From Rhodospirillaceae bacterium (lineage in GTDB: Bacteria > Pseudomonadota > Alphaproteobacteria > UBA8366): a DNA stretch of 64,000 nt. The position numbers were made by a program, and so were the translations under genes. The notes beneath the pieces are model-generated. The model did not search any database. It was not told the origin of the DNA and saw nothing but the letters and a program-made list of their open reading frames with translations. The stretch covers positions 22,396-86,395 of the forward strand of contig PBKG01000013.1 of NCBI GenBank assembly GCA_002722095.1, in the 5' to 3' direction. Positions 49,965-59,467 of the stretch are shown one piece after another (the stretch's first letter is position 1; every line of letters starts with the position of its first letter).

Positions 49965-51710
49965 TCAGCGGCGGCGGAACATTTCCTCCAATGCCGCTCG
50001 TTCCGCATGATGCATAATTTGATTCATCAGTATCTCGTGGCGCCGTAATTTCTTTCTCAACTTAGCCAAAATCTTGCCCTGTTTGAGGCTACCGAAAAAG
50101 GCTGGCGGCGGAGGATTGGCCTTGCCCATCGCCCAAATGTGATTCTTTTTATGCGTCGTCGCCAGTGGCAATCCATTCCGGTCGAGCGTCAAATTGACCA
50201 GGTGACTGCCGGATAATCGGTGCCACGCTTCGCCATCCCACACCCACGGCTTCCTATCCAGTCCAACAACCATCACCACGCCTGTCGGCGACACAGCAAT
50301 TTCATAGGCCCGGCCTGGAAGCTTTACCCAATTGTTCTTTTTCTTGTCGAAACGGAAAATGCGGTGGCGATCGTTCACCACCCAAGCGGTGCCGTCGTGG
50401 CCCACATCGATACGCACAGCGGCGCCGGGCATCCGCGTCCATTTATTGCCGTCGCGGCGATAAATGCCGAAACCGCCCTGCTTTTCGTCAGTCCCGATCA
50501 CCCAGACCTGTCCATTGGCGCCGACGCCAATATCGATGGCGAGACCCTTCACTTGTTTCCAAGCCTTCTTTTTCGGTATGTACCGAAAAATATGCGAATG
50601 TTTGTTGACGATCCAAGGAATGCCATTAGGGCCGACATCGATACGGCGAACGGCACTTCCCGGCATTTTTTCCCAATTTTTGCCAACCCATCGGTATGGC
50701 TTGCCATTAGTCCCGACGATCCAGACAGAGCCATTTAGGCTTGCTCCGATATCCATCGCTCTGCCGGTAAGCTTGCCCCATTTCCCTGTTTCCGACAGCA
50801 GCAGTTCCAATTCGGCCCTGTGCCTTTCTTCATAGGATTGCTGCGCTTTTTCCTGCATCGCAATTCTATGCTTACGATCCGCTTCCTGCAGTTCGCGGCG
50901 GTGCCGGGTATTTTGATCGATACTATTGCCGACGGAGAGCGTTCCGTCATTTAGGTCGGTTTCCACCTCGCCGTTGGAGTCGACCGCTTTCTTGGCCTCT
51001 TCGTCGGCCTCCGCCTGACGTTCGAGGTAAAGCTTGGCCACTCGGTCGAGCAGAACGTGAGGGACGATTTTCGCTTTCTGGGCCTTCGCGATAACCGCCT
51101 TCACCCCAGCCCCAAGTGCGATGACCTCGAACTGTTTTGCATTGTATTTGGCATCGGTCAGCGAAAAGCCCAGACGGTTCTTGAAGGATTTGCCACGAAT
51201 TTTGAAATTCATGTCCAGGACGACCGGCTCACCCTTTAGTCCGCCGGTCAACGAGCCCTGTATATTACTTTTTTCGAGAACGAAAACATCCGCTTTACCG
51301 ACCGCATCAACACCGGCGGCGAGAAGTTTCGTGGCATTGCCGACACCCTTCACCAGTTCCTTCGCAGCTTCGAGCGTGCCTTTGGCGACTTCTCGCGCCG
51401 CGATAAGAGTGGCGACACGCGGATCCAGGTCGATGGGTATTGCCTCGATGCCCTTCCGCAAAGCAGAGACCGTTTTTTGGGCCGATACCTTGGCGACCAC
51501 CACACCGGCCTTCTTACCTTCGGCTACAGCCAATTCCGCGCGGGGTTTGGTATTCTTGGCCTCGCAAATTGCCCGGGCCGGAAGATTGGCTATCGTCTTG
51601 TGCTTCTGGCAGCTCCACCAGGTTTTCCATTTGTAGCAAACGCCCCATTTTTCTTTTTGCATTTGGTTTTGTATTTTCCCCAAACGCAAATACGTTTGTT
51701 TTGATGGCAC
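49965..51710 (-). CDS. C-terminal part of a frameshifted giant secreted protein with tectonin propeller
   Basis: An open frame of 581 residues that begins without a signal peptide or ribosome-binding site. Residues about 20-290 hold a Cys/Trp motif (WGVCYKWKTWWSCQKHK), a helical region, a beta-rich module (VLDMNFKIRGKSFKNRLGFS) and a charged coil (REKHRA-like, ELQEADRKHRIAMQEKAQQS). Residues about 308-530 hold six tectonin repeats (WGKLTGRAMDIG, WEKMPGSAVRRIDVG, WKQVKGLAIDIG, WTRMPGAAVRIDVG, WVKLPGRAYEIAV, WHRLSGSHLVNL). A basic helical tail ends MFRRR. It continues the upstream 1,010-codon frame after a -1 shift near 51651 in an A-rich run. Confidence 0.8.
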   Translation of the reverse strand: MPSKQTYLRLGKIQNQMQKEKWGVCYKWKTWWSCQKHKTIANLPARAICEAKNTKPRAELAVAEGKKAGVVVAKVSAQKTVSALRKGIEAIPIDLDPRVATLIAAREVAKGTLEAAKELVKGVGNATKLLAAGVDAVGKADVFVLEKSNIQGSLTGGLKGEPVVLDMNFKIRGKSFKNRLGFSLTDAKYNAKQFEVIALGAGVKAVIAKAQKAKIVPHVLLDRVAKLYLERQAEADEEAKKAVDSNGEVETDLNDGTLSVGNSIDQNTRHRRELQEADRKHRIAMQEKAQQSYEERHRAELELLLSETGKWGKLTGRAMDIGASLNGSVWIVGTNGKPYRWVGKNWEKMPGSAVRRIDVGPNGIPWIVNKHSHIFRYIPKKKAWKQVKGLAIDIGVGANGQVWVIGTDEKQGGFGIYRRDGNKWTRMPGAAVRIDVGHDGTAWVVNDRHRIFRFDKKKNNWVKLPGRAYEIAVSPTGVVMVVGLDRKPWVWDGEAWHRLSGSHLVNLTLDRNGLPLATTHKKNHIWAMGKANPPPPAFFGSLKQGKILAKLRKKLRRHEILMNQIMHHAERAALEEMFRRR

Positions 51711-54622
51711 GTCTTTATGCGGCCATTGATTTTTTTGATCTGCTTCTCGAAACCGTCTATCGATTTCTGCAATTTGGCTACTTCCGCCTCTGCTTTCTTA
51801 AGCCGATTGACCGAAGGCTCTTTCTCCTTTTTTACGATCGCTCGTTGCTTAGCAATATCCTTGTTAAGACCGTCGACCTTCTTTTGGGCCGCCTCGAGAT
51901 CTTTTACCGCCTTATCCAGGCCGGGCTTGAGCGTATCGAAGGCTTTTTTGACCGCGGCTTTTCCTTGAGTCCGTATCCATTTGCCGGGGTCGGATTTCAG
52001 GCTGGCGGCAAGACGGAGGTCGGCCTTCGAGAAGTCCGCCATACCCCAATCGAAAACGCCCGTATTCGCGCCGAAGCTATATGCGAACAAATCGCCGAAC
52101 TTCTGCGTCGACGTAAACTTGATTCCCGTCGCCTTGGCTTCCATCTCAAGCGCGGTGTCCACGCCTAAAATTTTGGAGCTGGTTTTTATCGAAAAATGCG
52201 GCGACGCCGATGTCTTGGCGGCGAAGTCCAATACGTTTTTCTTAAGCGCCAAGGGCCCCAGGACGATTTCGCCAATATTCGACTTGGCGGCCATTCCGGT
52301 CACATCCAGAATGACGTCCAGGCTCCCGAGACGTTTACGAGGATCGAGGAAATAGAAATCGCCTTTCACCCGCGTTCCGCCGCCGCTAATGCCCAGGTCG
52401 GGAATGGAAACGCCCGGCGCGGCAAAGCCGATACTGACTTTTTTAAATTCGGCTTCGGGGAGGCCTTTGGTGCTGAGTTTTTTACCCCCGGCACTGGAAA
52501 TTTCCGTGGCCAATTCGGCAACATCTGACAGCCCGAGACTGTCAATCGTGCCCCAGAACGACGCCCCCACGCTGTTCAGCGCTCCACCTAATGTCACTTC
52601 TTTGGACCCGATTTCCGTGATGCCATTGAACGACACCTGCGGGCCGGTAACCCCGCCTGAGACCGACATCGTCGTCCCGGGCCTAAGGGTCAGGCCTTTG
52701 ATCCCGTAAGGGTCTTGCCAGTCGTTGCTGGTCGTTCCCGACATAGAGATGGATGCAGCGCCGGTGACACTCACCGTCAACGCCAATTTGGACTCAAGAT
52801 CGACAGTCTTTTTACCGTCCTTGAGCGGCAGGGTTTCCGTCACCTCGACCCCAAGAGCCGGTTGGCCGTTGAGATATTCCATAAACAGCGCCGGCGCGTT
52901 TTTCGGTGTCGGAAGCTTCAAAAAGCCGAGCTTCGGCATCGTCAATTTCGGGAAACCGCCGGACATCCGCAATGACGCGGGTTTGCTGTCGAGTACGCCG
53001 CTCACGCCGCCGAGGACCACCACTTCTTTGGGAACGCCGAAAGATTTCAGCGCCTTGCCTACACCGCCGACGTCATGAGGGTGGAGAACACCGACCATAT
53101 TGACCCCAGATGCCAACGGCAAAGCCATTTCGTCATCGGGAAGCGGGGCTTTCAGCCATTTGCGCACGGCTTTCGGCAAATCGCTCACCTTGCCGTTGAA
53201 ACCGGGTTTGCTGACGATAAGCGCGGCTTCCTTCAGCTTCGCCTTGTCGATAACGCTGCCGTTCAGCTTGTTGAAAAAAGTCGCCGGTGACAGGTTCGTC
53301 CGTTTGGTGGCGAAATTCCAGCCCGTCGGTTTTTTGGTTTGGAAGAATAGTACATCGGCTCGTTTTATCTTCAGCTTGTCGATCGTCAGCTTTCCGCCGA
53401 CCGCCGTCGGCGAAATGACCGGATCCTCAAGCTTGACGCCCGATACGCCGGGAATTTCCTTAAGCCCAGGAATCTTCCCAAGATCGAAATTGTATTTCGG
53501 GAACCGAAAATAGGGCGAGCCAAACTGTTTGCCTTCGATTTCGACCGATGCCTCTACCGGAATGTTACGCACATCATTGACGCGCCCTTTTGCGGTCAAC
53601 GTGACCTTCAACACCGGCGGGCCCAGCGGCACCTTCCTAATGACATCGGCAACGAGTTTGACATCGGTCAGCGATGCCCACGGAAGATCGAACAGTCTCG
53701 GGAAATCGACGCCGAGCAAACTACCGAACTTAATACCCGTATCCAGGCTTCCGGATATCCGAACCGCCGGATAGGTGGTGGTCCCGAGGCCCGGCATTTT
53801 CACTTCCACATCCGACACGAGCGCCGCGGTAATCACACCGGTCGTCTGGCCAAGCACATCGCGTTCGCGGCTGATGTCGAAACGCGTGTTCGCGAAGCCG
53901 AACGGCATGAAGAATGTCGGTTTCAAATTCGGTATCGAGAAATCGAGATTCAGCTTGGCCAAGAGAGCTTTCAGCGAGAGATTGATCTCCGGCAAGACCA
54001 AGCCTGTGATATCCAGAAATTCGTCGGTGAAACGGCCTCGGACAACATGGCTCGTTTTCTTGACGCCCATGGAGTTCAGCAGAGATTGCTGGATACTGCC
54101 ATCCTTCACGCCTACGACACCGGCAAAATTCACGCCGTTTTTGAATCCCCCTTCCAGCAATTTTGCCCTTTTGTCCCCGAGCGCTTGCAGGAATAACGCC
54201 GGAAACTTGTTCGCACTCGTTTCACTAACGTCGCTTCCTTTAGGAACCGCCATAATCACCGCGTTGGTGAATTGAAAATTCAATAGCAGCGCTTTTTCCA
54301 CATTGGAGGTGACGTAATCGGCGAGACTGAACTTGTCGAACACCAGTGCCGTGACCGGTTGCTTCTGACCTTCCGGCTTGTAGCTGAGAACGGTGACGTT
54401 CTTGTCTTTATGTTTGAGTTTGCCGACGACGAATTGCTTGCTGACCTTCTTATCGACCAGCTTCAAATCCTTGACCGCCGCCATGGGCGACTGCGACATC
54501 AGAAAACATGTACCGATAAAAGCAAACGCTACCGCAAACTTTTTTACGGATATTTTCAAGTCAGAAATTTTTGGAAGTAAGGTTCGGCTAAGGCGCGCGC
54601 TGGCGGTGGTGTCTTTTTCCAA
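51590..54622 (-). CDS. N-terminal part of the same giant secreted protein
   Basis: About 1,010 residues. The TTG at 54622 lies 5 bases after a perfect AGGAGG. A long N-terminal region leads to the signal sequence KKFAVAFAFIGTCFLMS, cleaved near PMAA. The mature part to about residue 850 is beta-rich, Gly/Lys-rich and Cys-poor, with repeated segments such as GKLTIDKLKIKRADVLFF and PGLGTTTYPAVRISGSL, recalling layered beta-solenoid or YhdP-like folds, but I do not recognise the family. A coiled coil (VKDLEAAQKKVDGLNKDI and RLKKAEAEVAKLQKSIDGF) precedes a Cys motif (KTCHQNKRICVWGKY). The frame then drifts into a short out-of-frame tail and stops. Confidence 0.78.
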   Translation of the reverse strand: MEKDTTASARLSRTLLPKISDLKISVKKFAVAFAFIGTCFLMSQSPMAAVKDLKLVDKKVSKQFVVGKLKHKDKNVTVLSYKPEGQKQPVTALVFDKFSLADYVTSNVEKALLLNFQFTNAVIMAVPKGSDVSETSANKFPALFLQALGDKRAKLLEGGFKNGVNFAGVVGVKDGSIQQSLLNSMGVKKTSHVVRGRFTDEFLDITGLVLPEINLSLKALLAKLNLDFSIPNLKPTFFMPFGFANTRFDISRERDVLGQTTGVITAALVSDVEVKMPGLGTTTYPAVRISGSLDTGIKFGSLLGVDFPRLFDLPWASLTDVKLVADVIRKVPLGPPVLKVTLTAKGRVNDVRNIPVEASVEIEGKQFGSPYFRFPKYNFDLGKIPGLKEIPGVSGVKLEDPVISPTAVGGKLTIDKLKIKRADVLFFQTKKPTGWNFATKRTNLSPATFFNKLNGSVIDKAKLKEAALIVSKPGFNGKVSDLPKAVRKWLKAPLPDDEMALPLASGVNMVGVLHPHDVGGVGKALKSFGVPKEVVVLGGVSGVLDSKPASLRMSGGFPKLTMPKLGFLKLPTPKNAPALFMEYLNGQPALGVEVTETLPLKDGKKTVDLESKLALTVSVTGAASISMSGTTSNDWQDPYGIKGLTLRPGTTMSVSGGVTGPQVSFNGITEIGSKEVTLGGALNSVGASFWGTIDSLGLSDVAELATEISSAGGKKLSTKGLPEAEFKKVSIGFAAPGVSIPDLGISGGGTRVKGDFYFLDPRKRLGSLDVILDVTGMAAKSNIGEIVLGPLALKKNVLDFAAKTSASPHFSIKTSSKILGVDTALEMEAKATGIKFTSTQKFGDLFAYSFGANTGVFDWGMADFSKADLRLAASLKSDPGKWIRTQGKAAVKKAFDTLKPGLDKAVKDLEAAQKKVDGLNKDIAKQRAIVKKEKEPSVNRLKKAEAEVAKLQKSIDGFEKQIKKINGRIKTCHQNKRICVWGKYKTKCKKKNGAFATNGKPGGAARSTRR

Positions 54623-54852
54623 TTTATCCTCCTGCGCCGATCGTTGACCTCTAGCCTCCCTCAAGAGTCTTACGACGACGGTTTCCAAACAAAATCGAAG
54701 CGCCTTTTTCCCTGATGAACGCCTCGCTTAGTCCACTCAATCGGAGTGTAGTATCTCGGTAGTACGTTGACCACTGGGTAGAAACGCCGCACGGAACGGC
54801 ATTCTTCCACGATCCGCATTGGCGTGAATCCCTAATCCAAAAACCTTGAGCT

Positions 54853-55389
54853 TTAATCCACCCGCCGTTTGGCAAGTTCGCGATAGAGCGCCTCGGGGCT
54901 GACGCCAAGTTCGTCGGCGAGGTCTTTCCACTGGCCTTTTTCGGGCAATTCCTCGCCGCGCCAATCGAGCCAACCGTCCAACCGTTCGGCGACCGTCTTG
55001 CGGGTCAGGATTTCGCTACGGTGCCGGGCGTCCTGCACTTCCTTAGCGAGATGCTCGGCCCAAGCCGTGGCAAATTCTTCGTCGCCACCGATTTGTTCCA
55101 GAAACGTTTGCTTCGCCACCTCGCACACGCTCGATTGTTGCGCCGCGATACCGTCGCATAGATATTTGTCCGAATAGGCCGACGCTTCGGCCAGAACCAT
55201 GTTGGCGCCGGCCCGCTGCAAGACCGTCAGCACGCCGTTCGGCGCGTAACGCGCGAGTTCGACCATCCCCTCCTCGACCACATAGATCGATTCAACCAGG
55301 TCGCCCTGGTGAAACAGATAGGCGCCTTCGTCGATCGACCGGCTTTCGCCGCCAAGCGTCCGCAATCGACTGAGAAAGTTTTCCGACAT
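54853..55389 (-). CDS. Crp/Fnr-family transcriptional regulator
   Basis: A regulator of about 178 residues. The cyclic-nucleotide-binding-like beta barrel is at about 15-115: ESRSIDEGAYLFHQGDLVES, VYVVEEGMVELARYAPNG, and ANMVLAEASAYSDKYLCDGIA. The linker helix and a short C-terminal HTH (WKDLADELGVSPEALYRELAK) follow. No Fnr-type Cys cluster is present. ATGs at 55401 and 55389 are both possible; neither has a strong ribosome-binding site. It is divergent from the Spy-like gene 70 bases away, so it may regulate it. Confidence 0.85.
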   Translation of the reverse strand: MSENFLSRLRTLGGESRSIDEGAYLFHQGDLVESIYVVEEGMVELARYAPNGVLTVLQRAGANMVLAEASAYSDKYLCDGIAAQQSSVCEVAKQTFLEQIGGDEEFATAWAEHLAKEVQDARHRSEILTRKTVAERLDGWLDWRGEELPEKGQWKDLADELGVSPEALYRELAKRRVD

Positions 55390-55459
55390 GATACCGATCA
55401 TATGAGAACCGCGAGCCCCCTGGCAAGGTCATCGCGACTCTTTGCCGACGGAAAAGAAC

Positions 55460-56044
55460 ATGAAACCACATACATTGATTTTCGCTACGTTAAGCTTGAT
55501 GCCCGTGATCACGACCGCGGAGCCCTCCCATCGATCCGACTATGCGGGCCAAGAAACCCGTCTGATTAAGAGCCTGTCTCCGGCAGATATTAAGGACCTG
55601 AAAAGCGGTGCTGGATGGGGTTTCGCCAAAGCCGCCGAATTGAACGGCTATCCGGGCCCGAGACACCTGCTCGATCTGAAAGCGGAGATTCCCCTTTCCA
55701 ACGAACAGGTTTCGCAAATCGAAGTGATTTACCGGGAAATGAAAAAGCAGGCCGTCGAACAAGGCAAAAGCCTGATCGCGAAGGAACACGAGCTCGAAAC
55801 CCAATTTCGTGCACGATCCATCATTGAACCGCGGCTACGCACGCTATTGGCCGGTATCGCTATAACCCGCGCCGGATTACGTCATACGCATCTCGCCGCG
55901 CATTTGAAAGCAACCGCAATACTCTCGGCCAATCAGATTGCCCGCTACAACGTCTTACGCGGTTACGGCAACGGGGATCCGTGTGCAACGCCACCCAAAG
56001 GCCACGACGCGGCAATGTGGCGAAAACATAATAACTGCGATTAA
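55460..56044 (+). CDS. Spy/CpxP-like periplasmic protein
   Basis: A 194-residue exported protein. The signal peptide MKPHTLIFATLSLMPVITTA is cleaved near TAEP. The mature helices carry the family's paired Leu/Thr-type motifs: GFAKAAELNGYPGPRHLLDL, LSNEQVSQIEVIYREMKKQ and HLKATAILSANQIARYNVLRGY. In relatives these form a cradle that acts as a periplasmic chaperone or metal sensor. Length fits the alphaproteobacterial group. The N-terminal YAGQETRLIKSLSPADIKDL segment is also shared with that group. It is divergent from the Crp/Fnr gene. Confidence 0.75.
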   Translation: MKPHTLIFATLSLMPVITTAEPSHRSDYAGQETRLIKSLSPADIKDLKSGAGWGFAKAAELNGYPGPRHLLDLKAEIPLSNEQVSQIEVIYREMKKQAVEQGKSLIAKEHELETQFRARSIIEPRLRTLLAGIAITRAGLRHTHLAAHLKATAILSANQIARYNVLRGYGNGDPCATPPKGHDAAMWRKHNNCD

Positions 56045-56058
56045 ACCGGCCGGATGGA

Positions 56059-57111
56059 CTAACTATCGAGCCCCAACAACTTCGCCGCCGTGCCGCCCAG
56101 AATGGCGATACGGTCATCGTCGCTCAGGCCGGGCGTGTCCACCACCAGGTCGACTTCGGTACTGGTCCAAGGGAACGGATAGTCGGTGCCGATCATGATC
56201 CGGTCCGGTCCGCTTTCCGCAATCAGATGGCGGAGCGCTTCCGGCGTAAAGACGATGGTGTCGAAATAGAGCTGCCCGTCTCTCAGGTAGGCGGTCGGGT
56301 TCTTCTTTGGCAGCGGCCCTACTTTTTTGGGGAAGGTACGGCAGACCGCGTCCGACCGGTTGGCGTAGGAGCCGAAATAACCACCGCCATGGGCGGCACA
56401 GATTTTAAGGCCCGGATAGCGGTCCAGCGTGCCTTCGAATACCAGATGCGACAGGGCGATCGTCGTCTCCAACGGGTTGCCGATAGTGTTGGACAGGTAG
56501 CCGCTGCCGTCGAGGCGGCCGCTCGCTTCCAGCGGCGCCGTTCCCGTCGGATGCAGGAAGACCAGAATGTCCAGCTCCTCGCATTTGGCCCAAATCGGGT
56601 CGAACTCGGGATCGGAAAGCTCCTTGCCGTCCACATTGCCGCCGACACTCAAGCCCCTGAGGCCGAGCTTCTTCACGCCATACTCGATCTGCTCCACCGC
56701 CAAGTCCGGGTGCTGAAGGGCGGCGGTGGCAAACGCCGTGAAACGATCCGGTGTCGCAGCGCAAATCTCCACCAACGCTTCGTTCTGAATACGCACCACC
56801 TCCGCCGCCGCATCGCGATCCGCGTGGTACCAGTAGGGATTGATGCTGAGCGCGGCCATATCGAGCCCCTGGGCATCCATCGCCGCGATACGGGTGGTGG
56901 TGTCGTCCATCAGAAGTTCGTCAATGCCCGGCGACTGATCTATGACCGCCATCGCCTCGGGCACCGCGCAGTGCGCATGGATATCGATCGTCTTGACCCG
57001 CGTGCCATTGACGACGACCTCACGTCGATGGCCATGATCGTGTGCACCTGCGCCATGATCCCCATGCGGTGCGCGAAAGGCACAATCGACAAATCCGAAA
57101 TTACTGACCAT
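56059..57111 (-). CDS. Amidohydrolase (ACMSD-like) family protein
   Basis: A 350-residue TIM-barrel metal-dependent hydrolase/decarboxylase. After an unusual His-rich N-terminus (APHGDHGAGAHDHGHRRE, possibly metal-binding) the HxH pair is in TIDIHAHC, followed by LVFLHPTGTAPLE, the His in KICAAHGGGYFG and the catalytic Asp in MIGTDYPFPWTSTEVD. The layout matches aminocarboxymuconate-semialdehyde decarboxylase and related o-hydroxybenzoate decarboxylases. GAGAGTGGAG lies before the ATG at 57111. It is the last gene of a four-gene minus-strand operon. Confidence 0.87.
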   Translation of the reverse strand: MVSNFGFVDCAFRAPHGDHGAGAHDHGHRREVVVNGTRVKTIDIHAHCAVPEAMAVIDQSPGIDELLMDDTTTRIAAMDAQGLDMAALSINPYWYHADRDAAAEVVRIQNEALVEICAATPDRFTAFATAALQHPDLAVEQIEYGVKKLGLRGLSVGGNVDGKELSDPEFDPIWAKCEELDILVFLHPTGTAPLEASGRLDGSGYLSNTIGNPLETTIALSHLVFEGTLDRYPGLKICAAHGGGYFGSYANRSDAVCRTFPKKVGPLPKKNPTAYLRDGQLYFDTIVFTPEALRHLIAESGPDRIMIGTDYPFPWTSTEVDLVVDTPGLSDDDRIAILGGTAAKLLGLDS

Positions 57112-57192
57112 CTCCACTCTCCCCCTGAGTTTTTCTCGCGTCGCGACTACTGAACTATCTCCAACCCACCGCCCACCGGGCAAGAGGGTTAT

Positions 57193-58221
57193 TCATGCCT
57201 CCACGCGGTAAACCCGTGTTGCCGTATCGTGGAACAACGCCGCTTTGTCGCCTGCGGAATAATTCGTGGCCAGCCGCTTGTATGAGTTCCAAAGCTCGTT
57301 ATAGCCGCAGCTTTGCTTGTCGACCGGGAAGTTGGATTCGAACATGCAGCGCTCGATCCCGAACCGTTCGATGAGAAATTCGAAATAAGGCCGCGCCGCC
57401 TCCAACAGCTCTTCGCCGGTCGGCGGGTCGGGGCGCTTTTCCCAGGCGAAGCCGTTAGCTTTCATATTGAGCCCGCCCAGTTTGACGACCACATTCTCGC
57501 AGGCCGCCAACTCGGCCATCGATGCTTTCCAGTCTTCGAGAATTTCCGCGCGCCGACCCGCATAGGGCCCGTCGCCCAATGGGCCGCCCGCATGGTCGAC
57601 GACTATCGAGAGATCGGGCAATGCCCGCGCGAGGCCTATCATCTCTGCCATCTGCGTGTGGTAGCACCAACCTTCGAAAATGAGCCCCCGCCGGTCCAGT
57701 TCCTTGGCCCCGTCGCGATAGCCGGGATCGAGTAGCAGATGTTCCGGCGCGCCCCAGGAGCTGTTGCCGATGATATCGCTGTCGTCGTAAGTGGCGCCGC
57801 ACCGAACACCGCGAAATAGCCCGGTCCCCGCATCCACATGGGCATCCAGCACGTCGCCTATGGCCGCGCCGAGCCGGAGGTCGGCAAAGCCTATAATCGC
57901 CGACGCGACCCGCGTGGGCCCGTGGCGTCCGCTGGCGCTTTCCGCCGCGACCCCGGCGATGAATTCGGTCTCGCCGACCGGGCGCATCTCCTTTGGACCG
58001 CCCTCGCGATATTCCGCGCCGCACTGAATGAAGACCGTGGAAACGATGTTGTGCCCGGAATTCAAATCTTCCGCATACTCTTCGAGCCCGTAACGGAGCG
58101 ATCCCCGATTTTCGCGATAGGTCCAAAGGTGGTGGTGCGCATCGCAAATGGGCAGCCCGGGCTCCAACGTCGCCTCTTGGTGGCGGGCAAGCCAGTCGTG
58201 ATTGTCGGATTTGGCGGGCAT
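57193..58221 (-). CDS. TIM-barrel amidohydrolase-related protein
   Basis: A 342-residue metal-dependent hydrolase of the 2-pyrone-4,6-dicarboxylate lactonase-like group. The first metal motif is PICDAHHHLWTYREN (about 24-38), then IVVDHAGGPLGDGPYAGR and a C-terminal CMFESNFPVDKQSCGYNELW, where Asp/Asn-rich residues form the last site. Such enzymes open lactones or cyclic amides. It begins 30 bases after the UxaA-type gene stop on the same strand and overlaps no other gene, so it is in the operon. Confidence 0.85.
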   Translation of the reverse strand: MPAKSDNHDWLARHQEATLEPGLPICDAHHHLWTYRENRGSLRYGLEEYAEDLNSGHNIVSTVFIQCGAEYREGGPKEMRPVGETEFIAGVAAESASGRHGPTRVASAIIGFADLRLGAAIGDVLDAHVDAGTGLFRGVRCGATYDDSDIIGNSSWGAPEHLLLDPGYRDGAKELDRRGLIFEGWCYHTQMAEMIGLARALPDLSIVVDHAGGPLGDGPYAGRRAEILEDWKASMAELAACENVVVKLGGLNMKANGFAWEKRPDPPTGEELLEAARPYFEFLIERFGIERCMFESNFPVDKQSCGYNELWNSYKRLATNYSAGDKAALFHDTATRVYRVEA

Positions 58222-58251
58222 GGGGTCCCGATAGGTTCCGGAGGCCGTTAC

Positions 58252-59424
58252 CTAGAAGCTCGCGCCGGCGACACCGATGGTCGATTGGCCGGTGTCGAAC
58301 AGCTCGGTGTAGGTGCGCCGTCCGTTGGCGACCGCGATCAGCTCTTCGTAAATCTTCTCGCCGCCCTCTTCGATCGACATTTCACCCCGCATGATATCGC
58401 TGACATCCACATCGAGATCGTCGAAGCCGCGCTCCGCGGTCAGCGGGTTGCCGCTAACCTTGATCGTCGGCGTGAACGGATGCGACGAAGGCTGCCCGAG
58501 CCCGGTGTTGAAGCCGATGATCTGGCAGCCGCCGGCGGCGAAGCCGGTCATCGATTCACAGGCCGGTGCCGGCGTGCTCATGAAATAAAACCCGGGCGGG
58601 TCCGGCACCACCTGCTCGCAATAATCGACGACCCCTTGCAACTCCTTGGTGCCCGATTTCTTGACCGCGCCCAGCGCCTTTTCGGCGAGCGTGGTCAGGC
58701 CGCCATTGATGTTGTCCGCCGATGGGTTAGTCCTGCGGATATCCTCGACCCCGCCCATGCGCGACATTTCTTCCATATCGGCAATCGCCTGGACGATGTC
58801 GGCCGCGACACCCTGATTGACCGAGCGCTCGGCGAGGAGATGCTCCGCGCCCATGATTTCGGCGGTTTCCGAGAGCACCACCGAACCGCCCGCATCCATC
58901 AGCATGTCCGACGCATGGCCCAGCGCCGGGTTGCCCGAAAGACCGCTGGAGAAATCCGAGCCGCCGCATTCGGAGCCGAAAACGAGTTTGGAGAGCGGCT
59001 GTTCGGTCCGCTGCAGGGTCGAATGTTTGCGCACCAGTTTGGCCGCGGCCACGGTGCCCGCCTCGATGGCGCGGAAGGTGCTGCCATATTCCTGAAAGGG
59101 GACGCATTCCACATCCTTGCCCGCGTCCGCGATGGGCCCGGCGAAAGCATCGGTCGAGGGCTTGTGCAGGCTCACAAACACGATGCCCGCGAGGTTCGGG
59201 TTCATCGCCATACCGTAAATCGCCTTCATGCGCATATCGTGATTGCGCCCGATCATCTTGCGTCCGAAGAGATCGGTGACCAGATCGGTCTCGCGCACAT
59301 TCTGATGGATTTTGAGCGCCAGCCCGTTGGTATTGTCCATCAGCGAGATGATGCCAACCCGGTTGCGCACACCGACGCTCCCGTTCGAGCGTTCGAATCC
59401 GAAAAAAGTATCGCTTCCTGCCAT
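58252..59424 (-). CDS. UxaA/GarD-type sugar-acid dehydratase, large subunit
   Basis: A 390-residue protein of the altronate/galactarate dehydratase family, the catalytic part. Features are FGFERSNGSVGVRNRVGIIS near the start, FVSLHKPSTDAFAGPIADAG, FGSECGGSDFSSGLSGNPAL (the conserved CGGSD motif), GGSVVLSETAEIMGAEHLL and STPAPACESMTGFAAGGCQI. Altronate dehydratase needs Fe. The actual sugar acid is unknown because the neighbours are amidohydrolases rather than uxu genes. The ATG follows GAGGGAGACG. The SAF-domain partner starts 43 bases upstream. Confidence 0.9.
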   Translation of the reverse strand: MAGSDTFFGFERSNGSVGVRNRVGIISLMDNTNGLALKIHQNVRETDLVTDLFGRKMIGRNHDMRMKAIYGMAMNPNLAGIVFVSLHKPSTDAFAGPIADAGKDVECVPFQEYGSTFRAIEAGTVAAAKLVRKHSTLQRTEQPLSKLVFGSECGGSDFSSGLSGNPALGHASDMLMDAGGSVVLSETAEIMGAEHLLAERSVNQGVAADIVQAIADMEEMSRMGGVEDIRRTNPSADNINGGLTTLAEKALGAVKKSGTKELQGVVDYCEQVVPDPPGFYFMSTPAPACESMTGFAAGGCQIIGFNTGLGQPSSHPFTPTIKVSGNPLTAERGFDDLDVDVSDIMRGEMSIEEGGEKIYEELIAVANGRRTYTELFDTGQSTIGVAGASF

Positions 59425-59467
59425 TGCTCGTCTCCCTCGTCTTTTCCTTTACCGCGTCCCCGACCGA

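Noticed and set aside
51640..51660. Classical slippery heptamer (X XXY YYZ) in the second tectonin gene
   Set aside because: The run reads TGC AAA AAG AAA AAT in phase; no heptamer fits in the right phase, so a programmed -1 event cannot be claimed from sequence alone.
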